From: Methanosarcina barkeri 3
GTDB lineage: Archaea > Halobacteriota > Methanosarcinia > Methanosarcinales > Methanosarcinaceae
DNA length: 64,000 nucleotides
Assembly (NCBI RefSeq): GCF_000970305.1
Contig: NZ_CP009517.1
Coordinates: 4,278,001 to 4,342,000, forward strand
Direction of reading: 5' to 3'
The notes under the pieces are model-generated. The model saw nothing but the letters and a program-made list of their open reading frames with translations. It had not been told where the DNA came from and did not search any database. Positions 7,657 through 16,984 of this stretch are shown piece by piece. Made by a program: the position numbers and the translations under genes. Numbering within the stretch: the stretch's first letter is position 1; every line of letters begins with the position of its first letter.

Positions 7657-10506
7657 TTACCATTTAAGGTATCTGGTTGCCCAGCTTACATTCCTTCTCA
7701 AGAGGTATTTCCTCAACTCATCGATTCCGAGCAGTAAAATTGCAAAAGGAACAGCAATCAGTAAATATTTAAGATCGAGGGGAGAGGTATTAAAAATGAG
7801 ATTCGCAATCGGATTCCAAATAATTAATGCGAGAATCAGGAGTTCACTTACAATCCCTACCAGAACCGCACGATTACTGAATAAACCCATTGAGAAGACT
7901 GACTGATACCGAGTTCGGGAAGCAAAAACATTAGCAATCTGGCATATAACTACTGCTGAAAAGAAAGCGGTTATTGACTGCATGTAAAGGGGATTGTTGT
8001 TTGCAAGTTGCTCGCCAAAGCTCCAGCCTCCTCCATAGAGTACGGCAAAATAGCAGAAGAAGCCTGCAATAGCTTCTACAGGGCCCTTTACTGCGTAAGC
8101 TGTAAGGAGCAGGGGAGGAGTCAACAATTTTTCTTCTCTCGCCCTGGGAGGTCTTTTCATAATATCTCCTTCTCCTTTTTCTTTTCCCAGAGCAATCGCA
8201 GGCAACATATCCGTACCCAGATCGATTGCCAGGATAAGTTGTACAGGCATGGGAAGTGGAAGAGCAAAAAGGACGAAGGCTATGAAAGGCAAAATTTCAG
8301 GAATATTACTGGCAAGGATGTATACAATGAATTTTTTAATATTATCAAAAACCGTCCTGCCCTCCTCTACAGCATTCACAATCGTAGCGAAATTATCATC
8401 AAGGAGTACCATATCTGCAGCTTCACGCGCCACATCCGTGCCGCTGCCCATAGCAACTCCCATATCTGCATTTTTGATTGCAGGAGCATCATTGACCCCA
8501 TCTCCTGTCATGGTCACGATCTCCCCCTGAGACTGGAAGAGCTGTACGATTTTTAATTTTTGTACTGGCGAAGTACGAGCAAATACAATGCTCTGGTTTT
8601 TTAATCTTGAAGCAAGATCAGCGCGTGAGAGTGTTGCCAGTTCGTCTCCGGTAATAATCTCAAGGTTTCCAGCATTTGCAAGTCCCACATCCTTTGCTAT
8701 TGATTCTGCGGTGACCGGATGATCACCTGTGATCATGACAACTTTAATTCCGGCAGCATGACATCTTGCAATAGCCTCTCTGGCTTCGGGCCGCGGAGGA
8801 TCTACAATACCTATGAACCCCAGAAAAGTAAAGTCTCCTGTATACTCTTTTTGTTCATCTCCCTGCCTGTATGCAAGGGCAATTATACGCTCTCCCTTTT
8901 CTGCAAGTCTCAGGTGCCGGGCAAGAAGCTCTTTCTGCTCAACTTCACCCAGTTTCTTGATTCCTTCTGAAGCAAGGGCAGAACTGCACATTTTCACAAC
9001 TACTTCCGGAGCGCCCTTGAGATAAACTTCGAGTTTTCCTTCAGGAGTACGGCAGATAACTTCCATTCTTTTCGTAAGCGAATCAAAAGGAAATTCTTCC
9101 AACCTAGGATAATCATTCTTGAGATTTCTTATATCTTCCAGGCTATTTGCGAAAACGAGAAGGGCTCCTTCTGTAGGGTCACCGGTGTATCCAGGAGCAG
9201 AATCGCGAAGTTTTGCATTATTACAGAGCCCTGCAACTCTTATGAAAACAGATGGCAACTTTTCAGGGTCCCAGACAGGCTTTTCCAGAGCACAAAACCC
9301 TTCAGGACCTGGATCTGAAAATTTTTCCACAACAGCTTTGTTTGCCCTTTCTTCGGTCTCTTTCTCTGTAACTGTTTTCTTAGTGCTGGCAGGATTTTCT
9401 AGAACGAGACACTCAAAACCGACCATTATAGAGTTTACTGCCATTTTATTCTGAGTCAGAGTACCTGTCTTATCTGTACAGATAACCGTTGTCGAGCCCA
9501 GCGTTTCCACGGACTCAAGCTGCTTTATAAGGGCATTCCTCGAGGCCATTCGCTTGGAAGCAAGGCTAAGGGCAAGAGTGACTGTGGGCAAAAGCCCTTC
9601 TGGCACATTGGCAACAATAATTCCAATCGCAAAGATCAAGCTTGCAAGAAAAACATCCTGAAGAAGAAAAGCAAGTATAAAGAAAATTATTCCCAGGGAA
9701 ATCGCAATTGCAGATATGACTTTTATGAAATAATTTATTTCTCTCCTAATAGGAGTATCCACGCCTGAAGTCTGTTGTGTGAGCGTTGCAAGACTCCCTA
9801 TCTGAGTATCCTGTCCCGTAGCGAAGATGACAGCTTTTCCATTCCCGCTCTGTACTAGAGTCCCTGAAAAAACCATATTCCTGCACTCCAGCATATTTGG
9901 GTGAGTGCATTCAAGGGACCGAAGCTGAGGCTCGGATTCACCGGTAATAGCCGAATTGTCCACTTTAAGAGCATTGGTTTCAATCAGACGCCCATCAGCA
10001 GGGACCTTATCCCCTTCCTCAAGAAAAATGACGTCACCTACAACAAGCTCCGACGCCAGAATATCCCTTGCCTTTCCATCCCTGAGGACCCTGGCATGAG
10101 GCGGAAGAAGCTGCCGAAAACTTTCCATTGTTTTTTCAGCCTGGTATTCCTGTACGAATGTAAAGGTTCCATTAATGATTACAACGCCTAGTAGGGCAAT
10201 TCCTATATACAGATTTCCTTGCCCGGGGTCAAGATATTCTCCTATGAAAGAGAGAATAGATCCCACAGTTAACAGAATGGAGAATAAATTCCGGAATTGT
10301 CTGAGATACTTCTTTATTATGCTCTCTTTTCCTGTTTCTTTGAGAATATTGGCTCCACACTCTTTGAGCCGATTAGCAGCTTCCTGCTCGCTGAGTCCGT
10401 TTTCATCAACGTTTAGTTTTTCAAAAAATGCAGTAAGTTGAATGTTATGTTCGTTCCCCTGGGGTGAACACATTTTGTCGTTACTGCTAGTTAGATTCTT
10501 CCCCAT
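7657..10506 (-). CDS. P-type cation ATPase of the Na+/K+-ATPase-like (P2C) group
   Basis: 949 residues, an integral membrane pump with a single catalytic chain. Seen: N-terminal cation-ATPase domain, actuator motif AITGESEP, TM4 motif VANVPEGLLPTVTLALSLA, the phosphorylation site CTDKTGTLTQNKM, nucleotide domain KGAPEVV, and the hinge TGDHPVTAESIA and TGDGVNDAPA. The ion-binding helices read SNIPEILPFIAF (TM5) and LAIDLGTDMLPAIALGKE (TM6). These match animal Na+/K+-ATPase (SNIPEITPF, CIDLGTDMVPAISLAYE) much better than SERCA-type Ca2+ pumps, and the Asn, two Glu and two Asp positions are kept. No beta subunit gene is nearby. Transported ions are inferred, not shown. The ATG at 10506 follows an AAAGGGGAT ribosome site. 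Confidence 0.93.
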   Translation of the reverse strand: MGKNLTSSNDKMCSPQGNEHNIQLTAFFEKLNVDENGLSEQEAANRLKECGANILKETGKESIIKKYLRQFRNLFSILLTVGSILSFIGEYLDPGQGNLYIGIALLGVVIINGTFTFVQEYQAEKTMESFRQLLPPHARVLRDGKARDILASELVVGDVIFLEEGDKVPADGRLIETNALKVDNSAITGESEPQLRSLECTHPNMLECRNMVFSGTLVQSGNGKAVIFATGQDTQIGSLATLTQQTSGVDTPIRREINYFIKVISAIAISLGIIFFILAFLLQDVFLASLIFAIGIIVANVPEGLLPTVTLALSLASKRMASRNALIKQLESVETLGSTTVICTDKTGTLTQNKMAVNSIMVGFECLVLENPASTKKTVTEKETEERANKAVVEKFSDPGPEGFCALEKPVWDPEKLPSVFIRVAGLCNNAKLRDSAPGYTGDPTEGALLVFANSLEDIRNLKNDYPRLEEFPFDSLTKRMEVICRTPEGKLEVYLKGAPEVVVKMCSSALASEGIKKLGEVEQKELLARHLRLAEKGERIIALAYRQGDEQKEYTGDFTFLGFIGIVDPPRPEAREAIARCHAAGIKVVMITGDHPVTAESIAKDVGLANAGNLEIITGDELATLSRADLASRLKNQSIVFARTSPVQKLKIVQLFQSQGEIVTMTGDGVNDAPAIKNADMGVAMGSGTDVAREAADMVLLDDNFATIVNAVEEGRTVFDNIKKFIVYILASNIPEILPFIAFVLFALPLPMPVQLILAIDLGTDMLPAIALGKEKGEGDIMKRPPRAREEKLLTPPLLLTAYAVKGPVEAIAGFFCYFAVLYGGGWSFGEQLANNNPLYMQSITAFFSAVVICQIANVFASRTRYQSVFSMGLFSNRAVLVGIVSELLILALIIWNPIANLIFNTSPLDLKYLLIAVPFAILLLGIDELRKYLLRRNVSWATRYLKW

Positions 10507-11109
10507 TGAATCCCCTTTGTTATTTAATGCAATAAAAGAATAAGAATCACAAGAATAAGAAGCTTGACATAGATTACGAAAAATATCTCAAAATCCAAAG
10601 TTAGAGAGATAGCAAAGGAAAAGAGTAAATAAAGTAGAGAGGATTAAATTAATTCATTACCAGATCGGAACTAATCATTACCAGATCAGACCTGATTCAT
10701 TAATGGAGTAGAGTGAAAAAGTGGAGAACTCTATTATTATAAAAGCTGAACAATGAGGTCGAAATTTATGACCCTGTTTATTAAAAATATGGCAGAAAAA
10801 TATTCTTGACAAATAGCTTTTATAAGTTGTTAACTAAAAAAATGCCCGTACTCTAATGTAATCAAAGGAGCCTGAGAATTATTTTTAGTACCCTGCTTTC
10901 CATCTCTGCTCGGGCGCGATGGAAAAGGAGATTCAATTTATTGTTGATTTCCCAGGCAAAACCTATGATTTTAACTACATTTTGAAACTCTGGATTTTCC
11001 ATTCCGGAGCGTAAAACCTTTTGGATTTGAAAGGTCTAAACAATAATATTGTTAAGTAGACAATAAAATCCTAATAAAAAAAATAGAGATAATTTAGAAA
11101 GGTATGACC
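10507..11109. promoter_or_regulatory. Upstream region of mtaA: candidate promoter and leader
   Basis: About 600 bp without a gene. A good TATA-like box (CTTTTATAAG) lies at 10817-10826, which would start transcription near 10850 and give a leader of about 260 nt. Within that leader is a hairpin with 8-bp arms (10897-10904 / 10918-10925, TTTCCATC...GATGGAAA) around a G+C-rich loop, and a small inverted repeat AACAAT-AAT-ATTGTT at 11039-11053. Long structured leaders are a known trait of methanol methyltransferase transcripts in Methanosarcina. The transcription start is inferred only. Confidence 0.45.
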
Positions 11110-12129
11110 ATGAGCGAATTTACACTCAAAACGAGACTCTTAGCTGCCCTTGAAGGTAAGCCCGTTGACAAAGTACCTGTTTGCTCCGTAACCCAGACCG
11201 GGATTGTAGAACTTATGGACGAAGTTGGAGCTGCCTGGCCTGAAGCTCACACCAATCCTGAACTTATGGCAAAACTGGCAATCGCCAATTATGAACTTAG
11301 TGGACTTGAGGCTGTAAGGCTTCCCTACTGTCTGACAGTGCTTGTTGAAGCAATGGGCTGTCAAATCAATATGGGTACCAAGAACAGGCAGCCTTCTGTT
11401 ATAGAACACCCATATCCAAAAAGCCTTGACGACGCAGCCATCCCAGCAGACCTTCTGCAGAAAGGCAGAATTCCAGCCGTACTTGAAGCCATTAAGATTG
11501 TCAGGGAGAAAGTAGGTCCTGACGTGCCAATAATCGGAGGTATGGAAGGCCCGATTACAGTTGCTTCCGACCTGGTAAGTGTAAAATCCTTCATGAAATG
11601 GTCCATTAAGAAGACTGATCTCTTTGAACAGGCTCTTGATCTTGCCACAGAAGCTGCAATCGCTTACGCAAATGCGATGGTTGAAGCCGGTGCAGATGTT
11701 ATCGCAATTGCAGACCCTGTCGCTTCCCCTGATCTCATGAGCCCTGACACATTTAAACAGTTCCTCCAGTCAAGGTTACAGAAGTTCTCCTCCAGTGTTA
11801 ACTCCGTGACCGTACTCCACATCTGTGGTAAAGTTAACGCGATCCTCAGCGACATGGCAGACTGCGGTTTCGAAGGCCTCAGCGTAGAAGAAAAGATCGG
11901 TAACGCAGCCGAAGGGAAGAAAATCATTGGAGACAGGGCAAGATTAGTAGGAAACATTTCCAGTCCTTTCACTCTGCTGCCCGGACCTATTGACAAGATA
12001 AAAGCTGAAGCAAAAGTAGCTCTTGAAGGCGGAATTGATGTACTTGCACCAGGCTGTGGTATTGCACCTATGACTCCTCTCGAAAACATCAAAGCAATGG
12101 TTGCAGCAAGAGACGAGTACTACGCCTGA
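11110..12129 (+). CDS. mtaA: Methylcobalamin:coenzyme M methyltransferase, methanol-specific (MtaA)
   Basis: Cytoplasmic zinc enzyme that moves the methyl group from the corrinoid of MtaC to coenzyme M, giving methyl-CoM for methanogenesis. It is a UroD-family TIM barrel of 339 residues, full length for the family. The zinc ligands known for MtaA/MtaB-type CoM methyltransferases are visible as His-x-Cys in VTVLHICGKVN and the later Cys in LAPGCGIAP. I place the start at the ATG at 11110 (MSEFTLKTRL), because the ribosome site GAAAGGT at about 11097-11103 directly abuts the earlier ATG at 11104 but is well spaced from 11110. The next gene encodes the corrinoid activator. After the stop, a short GCC/GGC stem and a T-rich run (12125-12160) may end the transcript. 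MtbA/MtsA-type relatives are less likely given mtaCB in the same island. Confidence 0.95.
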   Translation: MSEFTLKTRLLAALEGKPVDKVPVCSVTQTGIVELMDEVGAAWPEAHTNPELMAKLAIANYELSGLEAVRLPYCLTVLVEAMGCQINMGTKNRQPSVIEHPYPKSLDDAAIPADLLQKGRIPAVLEAIKIVREKVGPDVPIIGGMEGPITVASDLVSVKSFMKWSIKKTDLFEQALDLATEAAIAYANAMVEAGADVIAIADPVASPDLMSPDTFKQFLQSRLQKFSSSVNSVTVLHICGKVNAILSDMADCGFEGLSVEEKIGNAAEGKKIIGDRARLVGNISSPFTLLPGPIDKIKAEAKVALEGGIDVLAPGCGIAPMTPLENIKAMVAARDEYYA

Positions 12130-12455
12130 AAAGGCACAAAAATTTCTTTATTTTTTTAAGAACACATTTCAGATATCTAAAACACTATATATCTAAAATT
12201 TTAGATTTCCTGGAATTGTGTTTTACAATATATTTTTTAATTTTGTTATGTGGAGTGAAAACTCTAAAGCCAGGCTCTGAAAAGCTATGGACTTTTAAAG
12301 GCTATGAACTGAAGAAGGTCATCCTGAACAAACAATTCAGTATAAATAGCTTTAGATCTTATTCAACATAATACTTATCTAAATATATTAAACTTAGAAT
12401 ACGTTTAAAACAGACAGATAAATAGATCTCAAACTTTTTTGGAGGAGGTTAAGGT
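12130..12455. other. Spacer between mtaA and the corrinoid activator gene
   Basis: 326 bp, A+T-rich, without an ORF of note. It begins with a T-rich run that could be the mtaA terminator and has several TATA-like boxes (for example around 12339-12346 and 12378-12386), so the activator gene could have its own promoter. Which box is used cannot be told. Confidence 0.45.
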
Positions 12456-14075
12456 ATGAGAATAGGAGTTGCAATTGACCTCGGAACCAGCGGTTTTAGG
12501 GCCCAGAAAATTGACCTGGAGACCGGGGAGATTAAAAAAACCGTCATAACACTGAGAAATCCCCTACCCGGAGCAAACGTAATGGATCACCTTGATTTTG
12601 CAATCCATTACGGGCTTGACAAAGCTCACGGTCTTTCGGCAACTGCGGTAAAAAATATTCTTGCTGAACTTGGAGTGAAACTGGCAGAAATGGAAAAATT
12701 TTCAATTTGCGGAAACCCAATTCAACTTTCCATTTTCCAGGGTATTCCAATCGACGATCTGGCATACGCCGGAGAGCGTAAAAAGCAAAAGTATCACATA
12801 GAAGAGCAAAACAGGGACGCTCGTATAATACCTCTAGCCGAAATAGAGGGATTTGAAGAAGCTACAAACTGCAAGTTATTTGTGCCCCCGGCAATTAAAC
12901 ATGAAGTCGGAGCCGATGCTCTTGCTCTCATTGTAAAGGCTGGCATGATTGAGAGCAATGAGATCGCAATTGCAACAGACTACGGCACAAATGCCGAAAT
13001 GGCTCTTAAAGCAAACGGTATTATATATACAGGATCGGCCGCAGCAGGTCCTGCTCTTGAAGGTCAGGAGATAGAGTGCGGATCAATTGCTTCTCCTCAC
13101 ACGATCTGTGATGTGGAGTTTGAGGGCAATAACCTGCGCTGCTATGTACTCGATCGGGATATGAATACCATCAAGGGAGATCTTGTAAATCCTAAAACCG
13201 GGGAAGTAGTGGAAAAAGGAGAGCTCACTGCAAAAGGCATCACAGGTACTGGAGTTATTGCCCTTATAGAGACAGCTATGAGAAATAAACTAATTGTGCT
13301 GCCGAAGATTCAGACCCCTGATGGAATTATTCACCTTCAGGACGAAGTAATATTTACCAATAAAGACCTTATCGCAGCCGGAAGAGCTATAGGAGCACTC
13401 AGGGCCGGGCATATAACTCTCTGTGCAGCTGCAGGCATAGACATGGAAGAACTGCAAACAGCTCACATGTCAGGCGCTGCAGGCACTTATATGGATGCTG
13501 CAAAAGCTCATAAGGTGGGAATGATCCCTTATAATGCGAGTTATGTTTCTCAGATAGGCAATACCTCTCTGACCGTTGCCAGGGAAATCCTGCTTTCAGA
13601 AGACAGGCTCTGGGAACTGCAGAAAATTGCAAAGGAAATAGTGGGCACCCACGTAATGTTTGCAACCTCTGAGGCTTTTAAGGAAGCTTATCTGCTGGAA
13701 CTTGCATACTGGAACGAAGGCATGGCTTTCAAGATGCTTCAGAAGTTCCTGAAAAAGAAAAAACTGCCCATGATTGGTGAGCCTTCCTCTATTCTCAAAA
13801 TTGACCGCCAGGTTGAAAGGGACATTCCCGTACTCGGAGAAGAAGGGCTTGAAGTGCTTGAAAAGGTCGGAACTTACCTTACAATGGTAATTGAGGATTG
13901 TGAAGGCTGTCATAAGTGCGTAAAAGTCTGTCCTAACGGAGCCCTAAGAATGGATGACAAGGGAACTGTAAAAATAAGGACCGATCTCTGTGATGGTGCA
14001 AATTGTCAGCGTTGCCTGCACGCCTGTCCTGATGATAGATTTAAGTGGGAAAACCTTACCGTGGCAGGAGTATAA
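12456..14075 (+). CDS. ramM: Corrinoid activation protein (RamM / methyltransferase activation protein, MAP)
   Basis: 539 residues. ATP-dependent reductive activator that returns the Co(II) form of the MtaC corrinoid to Co(I). The ASKHA-type ATPase part starts IDLGTSGFRAQKIDL (about 7-21), with a further phosphate loop ATDYGTNAEMAL (about 172-183) and GSAAAGPALEG. The C-terminus carries two ferredoxin-like cluster motifs, CEGCHKCVKVCP (from residue 482) and CDGANCQRCLHACP (to about 530), as in RamA of methylamine-using Methanosarcina. Its position right after mtaA marks it as the methanol-specific type (MAP in M. barkeri). The strong ribosome site GGAGGAGGTTAAGGT fixes the ATG at 12456. Confidence 0.93.
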   Translation: MRIGVAIDLGTSGFRAQKIDLETGEIKKTVITLRNPLPGANVMDHLDFAIHYGLDKAHGLSATAVKNILAELGVKLAEMEKFSICGNPIQLSIFQGIPIDDLAYAGERKKQKYHIEEQNRDARIIPLAEIEGFEEATNCKLFVPPAIKHEVGADALALIVKAGMIESNEIAIATDYGTNAEMALKANGIIYTGSAAAGPALEGQEIECGSIASPHTICDVEFEGNNLRCYVLDRDMNTIKGDLVNPKTGEVVEKGELTAKGITGTGVIALIETAMRNKLIVLPKIQTPDGIIHLQDEVIFTNKDLIAAGRAIGALRAGHITLCAAAGIDMEELQTAHMSGAAGTYMDAAKAHKVGMIPYNASYVSQIGNTSLTVAREILLSEDRLWELQKIAKEIVGTHVMFATSEAFKEAYLLELAYWNEGMAFKMLQKFLKKKKLPMIGEPSSILKIDRQVERDIPVLGEEGLEVLEKVGTYLTMVIEDCEGCHKCVKVCPNGALRMDDKGTVKIRTDLCDGANCQRCLHACPDDRFKWENLTVAGV

Positions 14076-14480
14076 CAGAAAGCAAAGAAATAAATAACGA
14101 GAGTGGACAGTCCGTAAACTGAAGTTTGCGGGCTTTCTGCCTCATGTTCAAGAGTGCAATTCAGAACTGTGAAATCCAAATGGGAATATCCGTTATTCAA
14201 GATAAATATTCAGTCGGGTTTGAGACCCTGAATGAGTTTTCGGATAATATTGTAACTATTGTGTTTGCAGCGTTTGTGTTTTCAGCGTACTTTATATATT
14301 TTGGTTTTGTTTTAATTTTTCTTATTTTTAATTCTCTATTTTGGCTTTCTGCTCATGCTTGAGTATTGACATGCCACCAGCTTGGAGTTCTCCAACACTT
14401 TTCCAACAGTTGAGAGTTTTTGATCCAGATTTATGGATTTTAGAGATAATTAAGTGCTTTAGTTTCCGGTATTAAGGTAA
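14076..14480. other. Gene-free stretch after ramM
   Basis: A+T-rich. A 78-codon reading frame (14126-14362) is present, but it has no ribosome site, is rich in Phe/Ile/Leu from A+T content, and resembles nothing I know; I do not call it a gene. A G+C-containing imperfect dyad just after the ramM stop (CAGTCCGTAAACTGAAGTTTGCGG, read as CCGTAAACT/AGTTTGCGG, 14111-14131) may be a terminator. Confidence 0.45.
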
Positions 14481-14770
14481 ATTTGGAACGATACCAAATA
14501 ATATTTGATAGATACCAAATTTTGCCTTAATGACCAGGATAATAAACAAACTGAGCAAACATTAATAAAACGAAAGAAAATGAATGTAGTAGTCAAAAAA
14601 CAAAGATCGACAAATAAATTCCTGTGATATCTTAGAATCCTTAAAACTCAGTAAATTTGGGAATATAAAAAAGATATGAATGACAATAATTTTTATATAT
14701 GCCAAATTTTATCAATAAAAATGATAAATAGGGCAGATAGGTCATCAAAAAAGTTTTTATACATACCAAA
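14481..14770 (+). promoter_or_regulatory. Cluster of ATTTGG / CCAAAT boxes upstream of the first CobW gene
   Basis: ATTTGG-N7-CCAAAT forms a perfect dyad at 14481-14499. A second, one-mismatch dyad, ATTTGA-N6-CCAAAT, follows at 14503-14520. Single boxes recur near 14654-14659 (ATTTGG), 14702 (CCAAAT after TATATG) and 14764 (ATACCAAAT). TATA-like sequences lie at 14691-14700 and about 14753-14763, and the CobW gene starts at 14910. The arrangement looks like operator sites around a promoter. The binding protein is unknown. Confidence 0.45.
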
Positions 14771-14909
14771 TTAGGAGAAAAAAGATATACTATGAGAGTA
14801 AAGAAGTTAAAGTCTAAATTTCGTAGTTAGAAAAATCGTGGAGATTTAAGGTTTCTATCTAAAGATAGAAAAAAACCATAAGTAAAAATGGAAGAGGAGA
14901 GGACAAAAA

Positions 14910-16259
14910 ATGGAAGTAGTTATTGTTGGTGGTTTCCTTGGAAGCGGGAAGACCACAACTGTCATCAATATGGGTAAATACCTGGCAGAAAAAGGAAAAA
15001 AAGTCGCCATCATTGTTAATGAGATCGGAGAAATAGGAATTGATGGAGATATAATAAAGAAATTTGGGTTTGATACCAAAGAGATCACAAGCGGATGCAT
15101 ATGTTGTACCCTAAAAATGGGGTTGAGAACAACAGTCAATACTCTCATGAAAGAGTATGAGCCGGATATCCTGATGGTCGAACCCACAGGAATTGCTTTT
15201 CCAAACTCCATTAAAAACGAATTCAAACTAATGAACCTTGGAGAGGAAGTTAAAGTTGCTCCCCTGATAACTCTGATAGATGGAAGCCGCTTCAAACACC
15301 TGATGAAAGAGATAAAGGATTTTGCCATGAGGCAAATCATAGATGCTGAGATCCTGGGCATAAACAAAGTGGACCTTATAGACTCACTTCAGATCCCCAT
15401 TCTTGAAGTTTCAGTCCAGCAACTTAACCCAACAGCTAAAGTTATCTTACTTTCAGGAAAAGACACCGGAGAAAGGTTCGAAAGCTTCATGCAACTGGTT
15501 CTTCCAGGAATAAAGAATATTCCAAATAAAACCAAAAAGGCAGAAGAAAACGAATCTACACAACAGTATGTTGAAAACTCAAACGATGCCTGTGAAGTTG
15601 AGAGTTCTGAAGGGAATTCTTCAAATGTTCCATATAATCATGGCGATTCTTTCAAGCATACTGTTGGCAGTTACTCTGTAGAGTATTCCTTAAAAGACGG
15701 CAGAAACCTTAATGAGGAAACTGCAAGAACCATTACAACCGAAATAATGAATAAAATAAAAGAAAAGGTCCTTAAACTTAATCCAGAATTCTTAGGTCAT
15801 ATCAAACTCTTCCTCGATAACGGATCGGAAACAGCGAAACAGAGCATTACAATATATAACGAAGAGCCACAAGAAGATATTTTCAAATCAAATGATGGAG
15901 CTATCCCGACATTCAAGGTCCTTTCAGCCATTTCAAAAGTTGAGAGAAAAGAACTTGAAAATGCCGTTAACAGCTCGGTTGAGGAAGCCTTTGAAAAAAT
16001 AGGAGTCGATGTTCATCAGGTAAAACACAGCCACGATCATGATCATCATCACGAACATGACCACCATCACGAACACGAACATGATGAAGAAGAACACCAT
16101 GGACACGATCATCACCATGACCATGATGAAGAAGAAGAATATCATGGACACGATCATCACCATGAGCATCGAGTAGATGAAATACATGAGCATCGAGTAG
16201 ATGAAATACATGAGTACCAGAGATTATGTGATTATCAGAGGTCGCATAGAATAAAATAA
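14910..16259 (+). CDS. CobW/G3E-family GTPase with His/Asp/Glu-rich C-terminus
   Basis: 449 residues, likely cytoplasmic metallochaperone GTPase. Walker A GGFLGSGKTT is at 7-16, NEIGEIGIDGD at 37-47 (switch), the metal-binding CxCC in SGCICCTLK (Cys63, 65, 66), VEPTGIAFP follows, and GINKVDL is the guanine-specificity NKxD. The C-terminal CobW domain (ETARTITTEIMNKIKEKVL, then FLGHIKLF) runs to about residue 370. It is followed by a tail of ~60 residues dense in His, Asp and Glu and by two copies of EHRVDEIH encoded by a perfect 24-bp repeat. Lying between ramM and mtaCB, it may deliver zinc to MtaA/MtaB or handle cobalt; that is inference. Strong ribosome site GAGGAGAGGAC before the ATG. Close paralogue of the gene at 16985. 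Confidence 0.9.
   Translation: MEVVIVGGFLGSGKTTTVINMGKYLAEKGKKVAIIVNEIGEIGIDGDIIKKFGFDTKEITSGCICCTLKMGLRTTVNTLMKEYEPDILMVEPTGIAFPNSIKNEFKLMNLGEEVKVAPLITLIDGSRFKHLMKEIKDFAMRQIIDAEILGINKVDLIDSLQIPILEVSVQQLNPTAKVILLSGKDTGERFESFMQLVLPGIKNIPNKTKKAEENESTQQYVENSNDACEVESSEGNSSNVPYNHGDSFKHTVGSYSVEYSLKDGRNLNEETARTITTEIMNKIKEKVLKLNPEFLGHIKLFLDNGSETAKQSITIYNEEPQEDIFKSNDGAIPTFKVLSAISKVERKELENAVNSSVEEAFEKIGVDVHQVKHSHDHDHHHEHDHHHEHEHDEEEHHGHDHHHDHDEEEEYHGHDHHHEHRVDEIHEHRVDEIHEYQRLCDYQRSHRIK
16168..16215 (+). repeat. In-gene direct repeat, 24-bp unit, two copies
   Basis: Two identical 24-bp units starting GAGCATCGAGTAGATGAAAT encode EHRVDEIH twice at the end of the first CobW protein. The length keeps the frame, so copy number can change without breaking the gene. 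Confidence 0.85.
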
Positions 16260-16439
16260 AAAACATCTGACTAGAGTAACACATCTCGATGGTCAGATTA
16301 CGAAAAACTGCATCTTGACCCAACGTTTCGGTCAGAATTTAGTAAGTAATATCATAAGAAATTGTAACTCAACGACTAAGCTTTCCAGTTATGTAAAACC
16401 CAATATAATTTAATTTTCTTTAACCTCCAAAAACAGCAA

Positions 16440-16489
16440 GGTGGTTTCTGTGCTCAGGTTTCCTCCAGACCGTTTACCTGGAAACCACC
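16440..16489 (+). terminator. Strong hairpin downstream of the first CobW gene
   Basis: Arms GGTGGTTTC (16440-16448) and GAAACCACC (16481-16489) are perfectly complementary. An inner stem CAGG/CCTG lengthens the hairpin after a 7-nt bulge. It lies 180 bp after the stop codon. No long T run follows directly, so it may be an RNA-stabilising or processing element rather than a classic terminator. Confidence 0.45.
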
Positions 16490-16508
16490 ATATCTTCTTA
16501 AGTATATT

Positions 16509-16596
16509 GAGTAAAGTTATAATATATGAGCAAAGTTATAATATATGAGTAAAGTTATAATGAATAAATTATAATATATGAATAAAATTATGATAT
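16509..16596. repeat. Tandem repeat, ~19-bp unit rich in TATA-like sequence
   Basis: Five imperfect copies of GAGTAAAGTTATAATATAT. Every unit holds a TATAATATA core, so the array is also a string of possible TATA boxes upstream of the second CobW gene. Confidence 0.85.
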
Positions 16597-16710
16597 GCTC
16601 AAATACTTGCTGTTTTACGATTTTTCATGCTAGTGCAGCATATCGAATACCTGTAGCCACATGCTTTCAGCCGAAGGTTCTAATAATGTTTTTAATTGCT
16701 TGTAGAGTTC

Positions 16711-16787
16711 AACCTAAATATGTGACTTCTTATGAAACATGTAACTTCAACCTGAATATGTGACCTTTTAATGAAATATGTAACTTC
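16711..16787. repeat. Direct repeat, 38-39-bp unit, two copies
   Basis: Two near-identical copies starting AACCTAAATATGTGACTTCT and AACCTGAATATGTGACCTTT, head to tail, about 200 bp upstream of the second CobW gene. Each unit itself contains two similar halves (ATGTGACTTC / ATGTAACTTC). The rest of the spacer 16260-16984 holds no gene. Confidence 0.85.
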
Positions 16788-16984
16788 TGAACATGAGATA
16801 AAATCGCTTTTCTTTATCTTCAAACTGTTTCTAGGGAACGGCTTAGAAATAAAGAAATATATTTAAGAATAGAGAAATTGACATTTATATCCCTGAGCTA
16901 AAGGTAAAGTTCTATACTAATTTTATAAAAGAAAGTGACAGAAATAGAAAACGGTAGAAAACGGTAGAAAACGGAGGAAAAAAA

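Noticed and set aside
14126-14362. 78-codon frame after ramM
   Set aside because: No ribosome site, composition expected for A+T-rich DNA, no recognisable family.
15933-16323. Minus-strand frames across the His-rich tail of the first CobW gene
   Set aside because: Shadows of the repetitive coding sequence on the plus strand; the plus-strand gene has an intact GTPase domain and a strong ribosome site.
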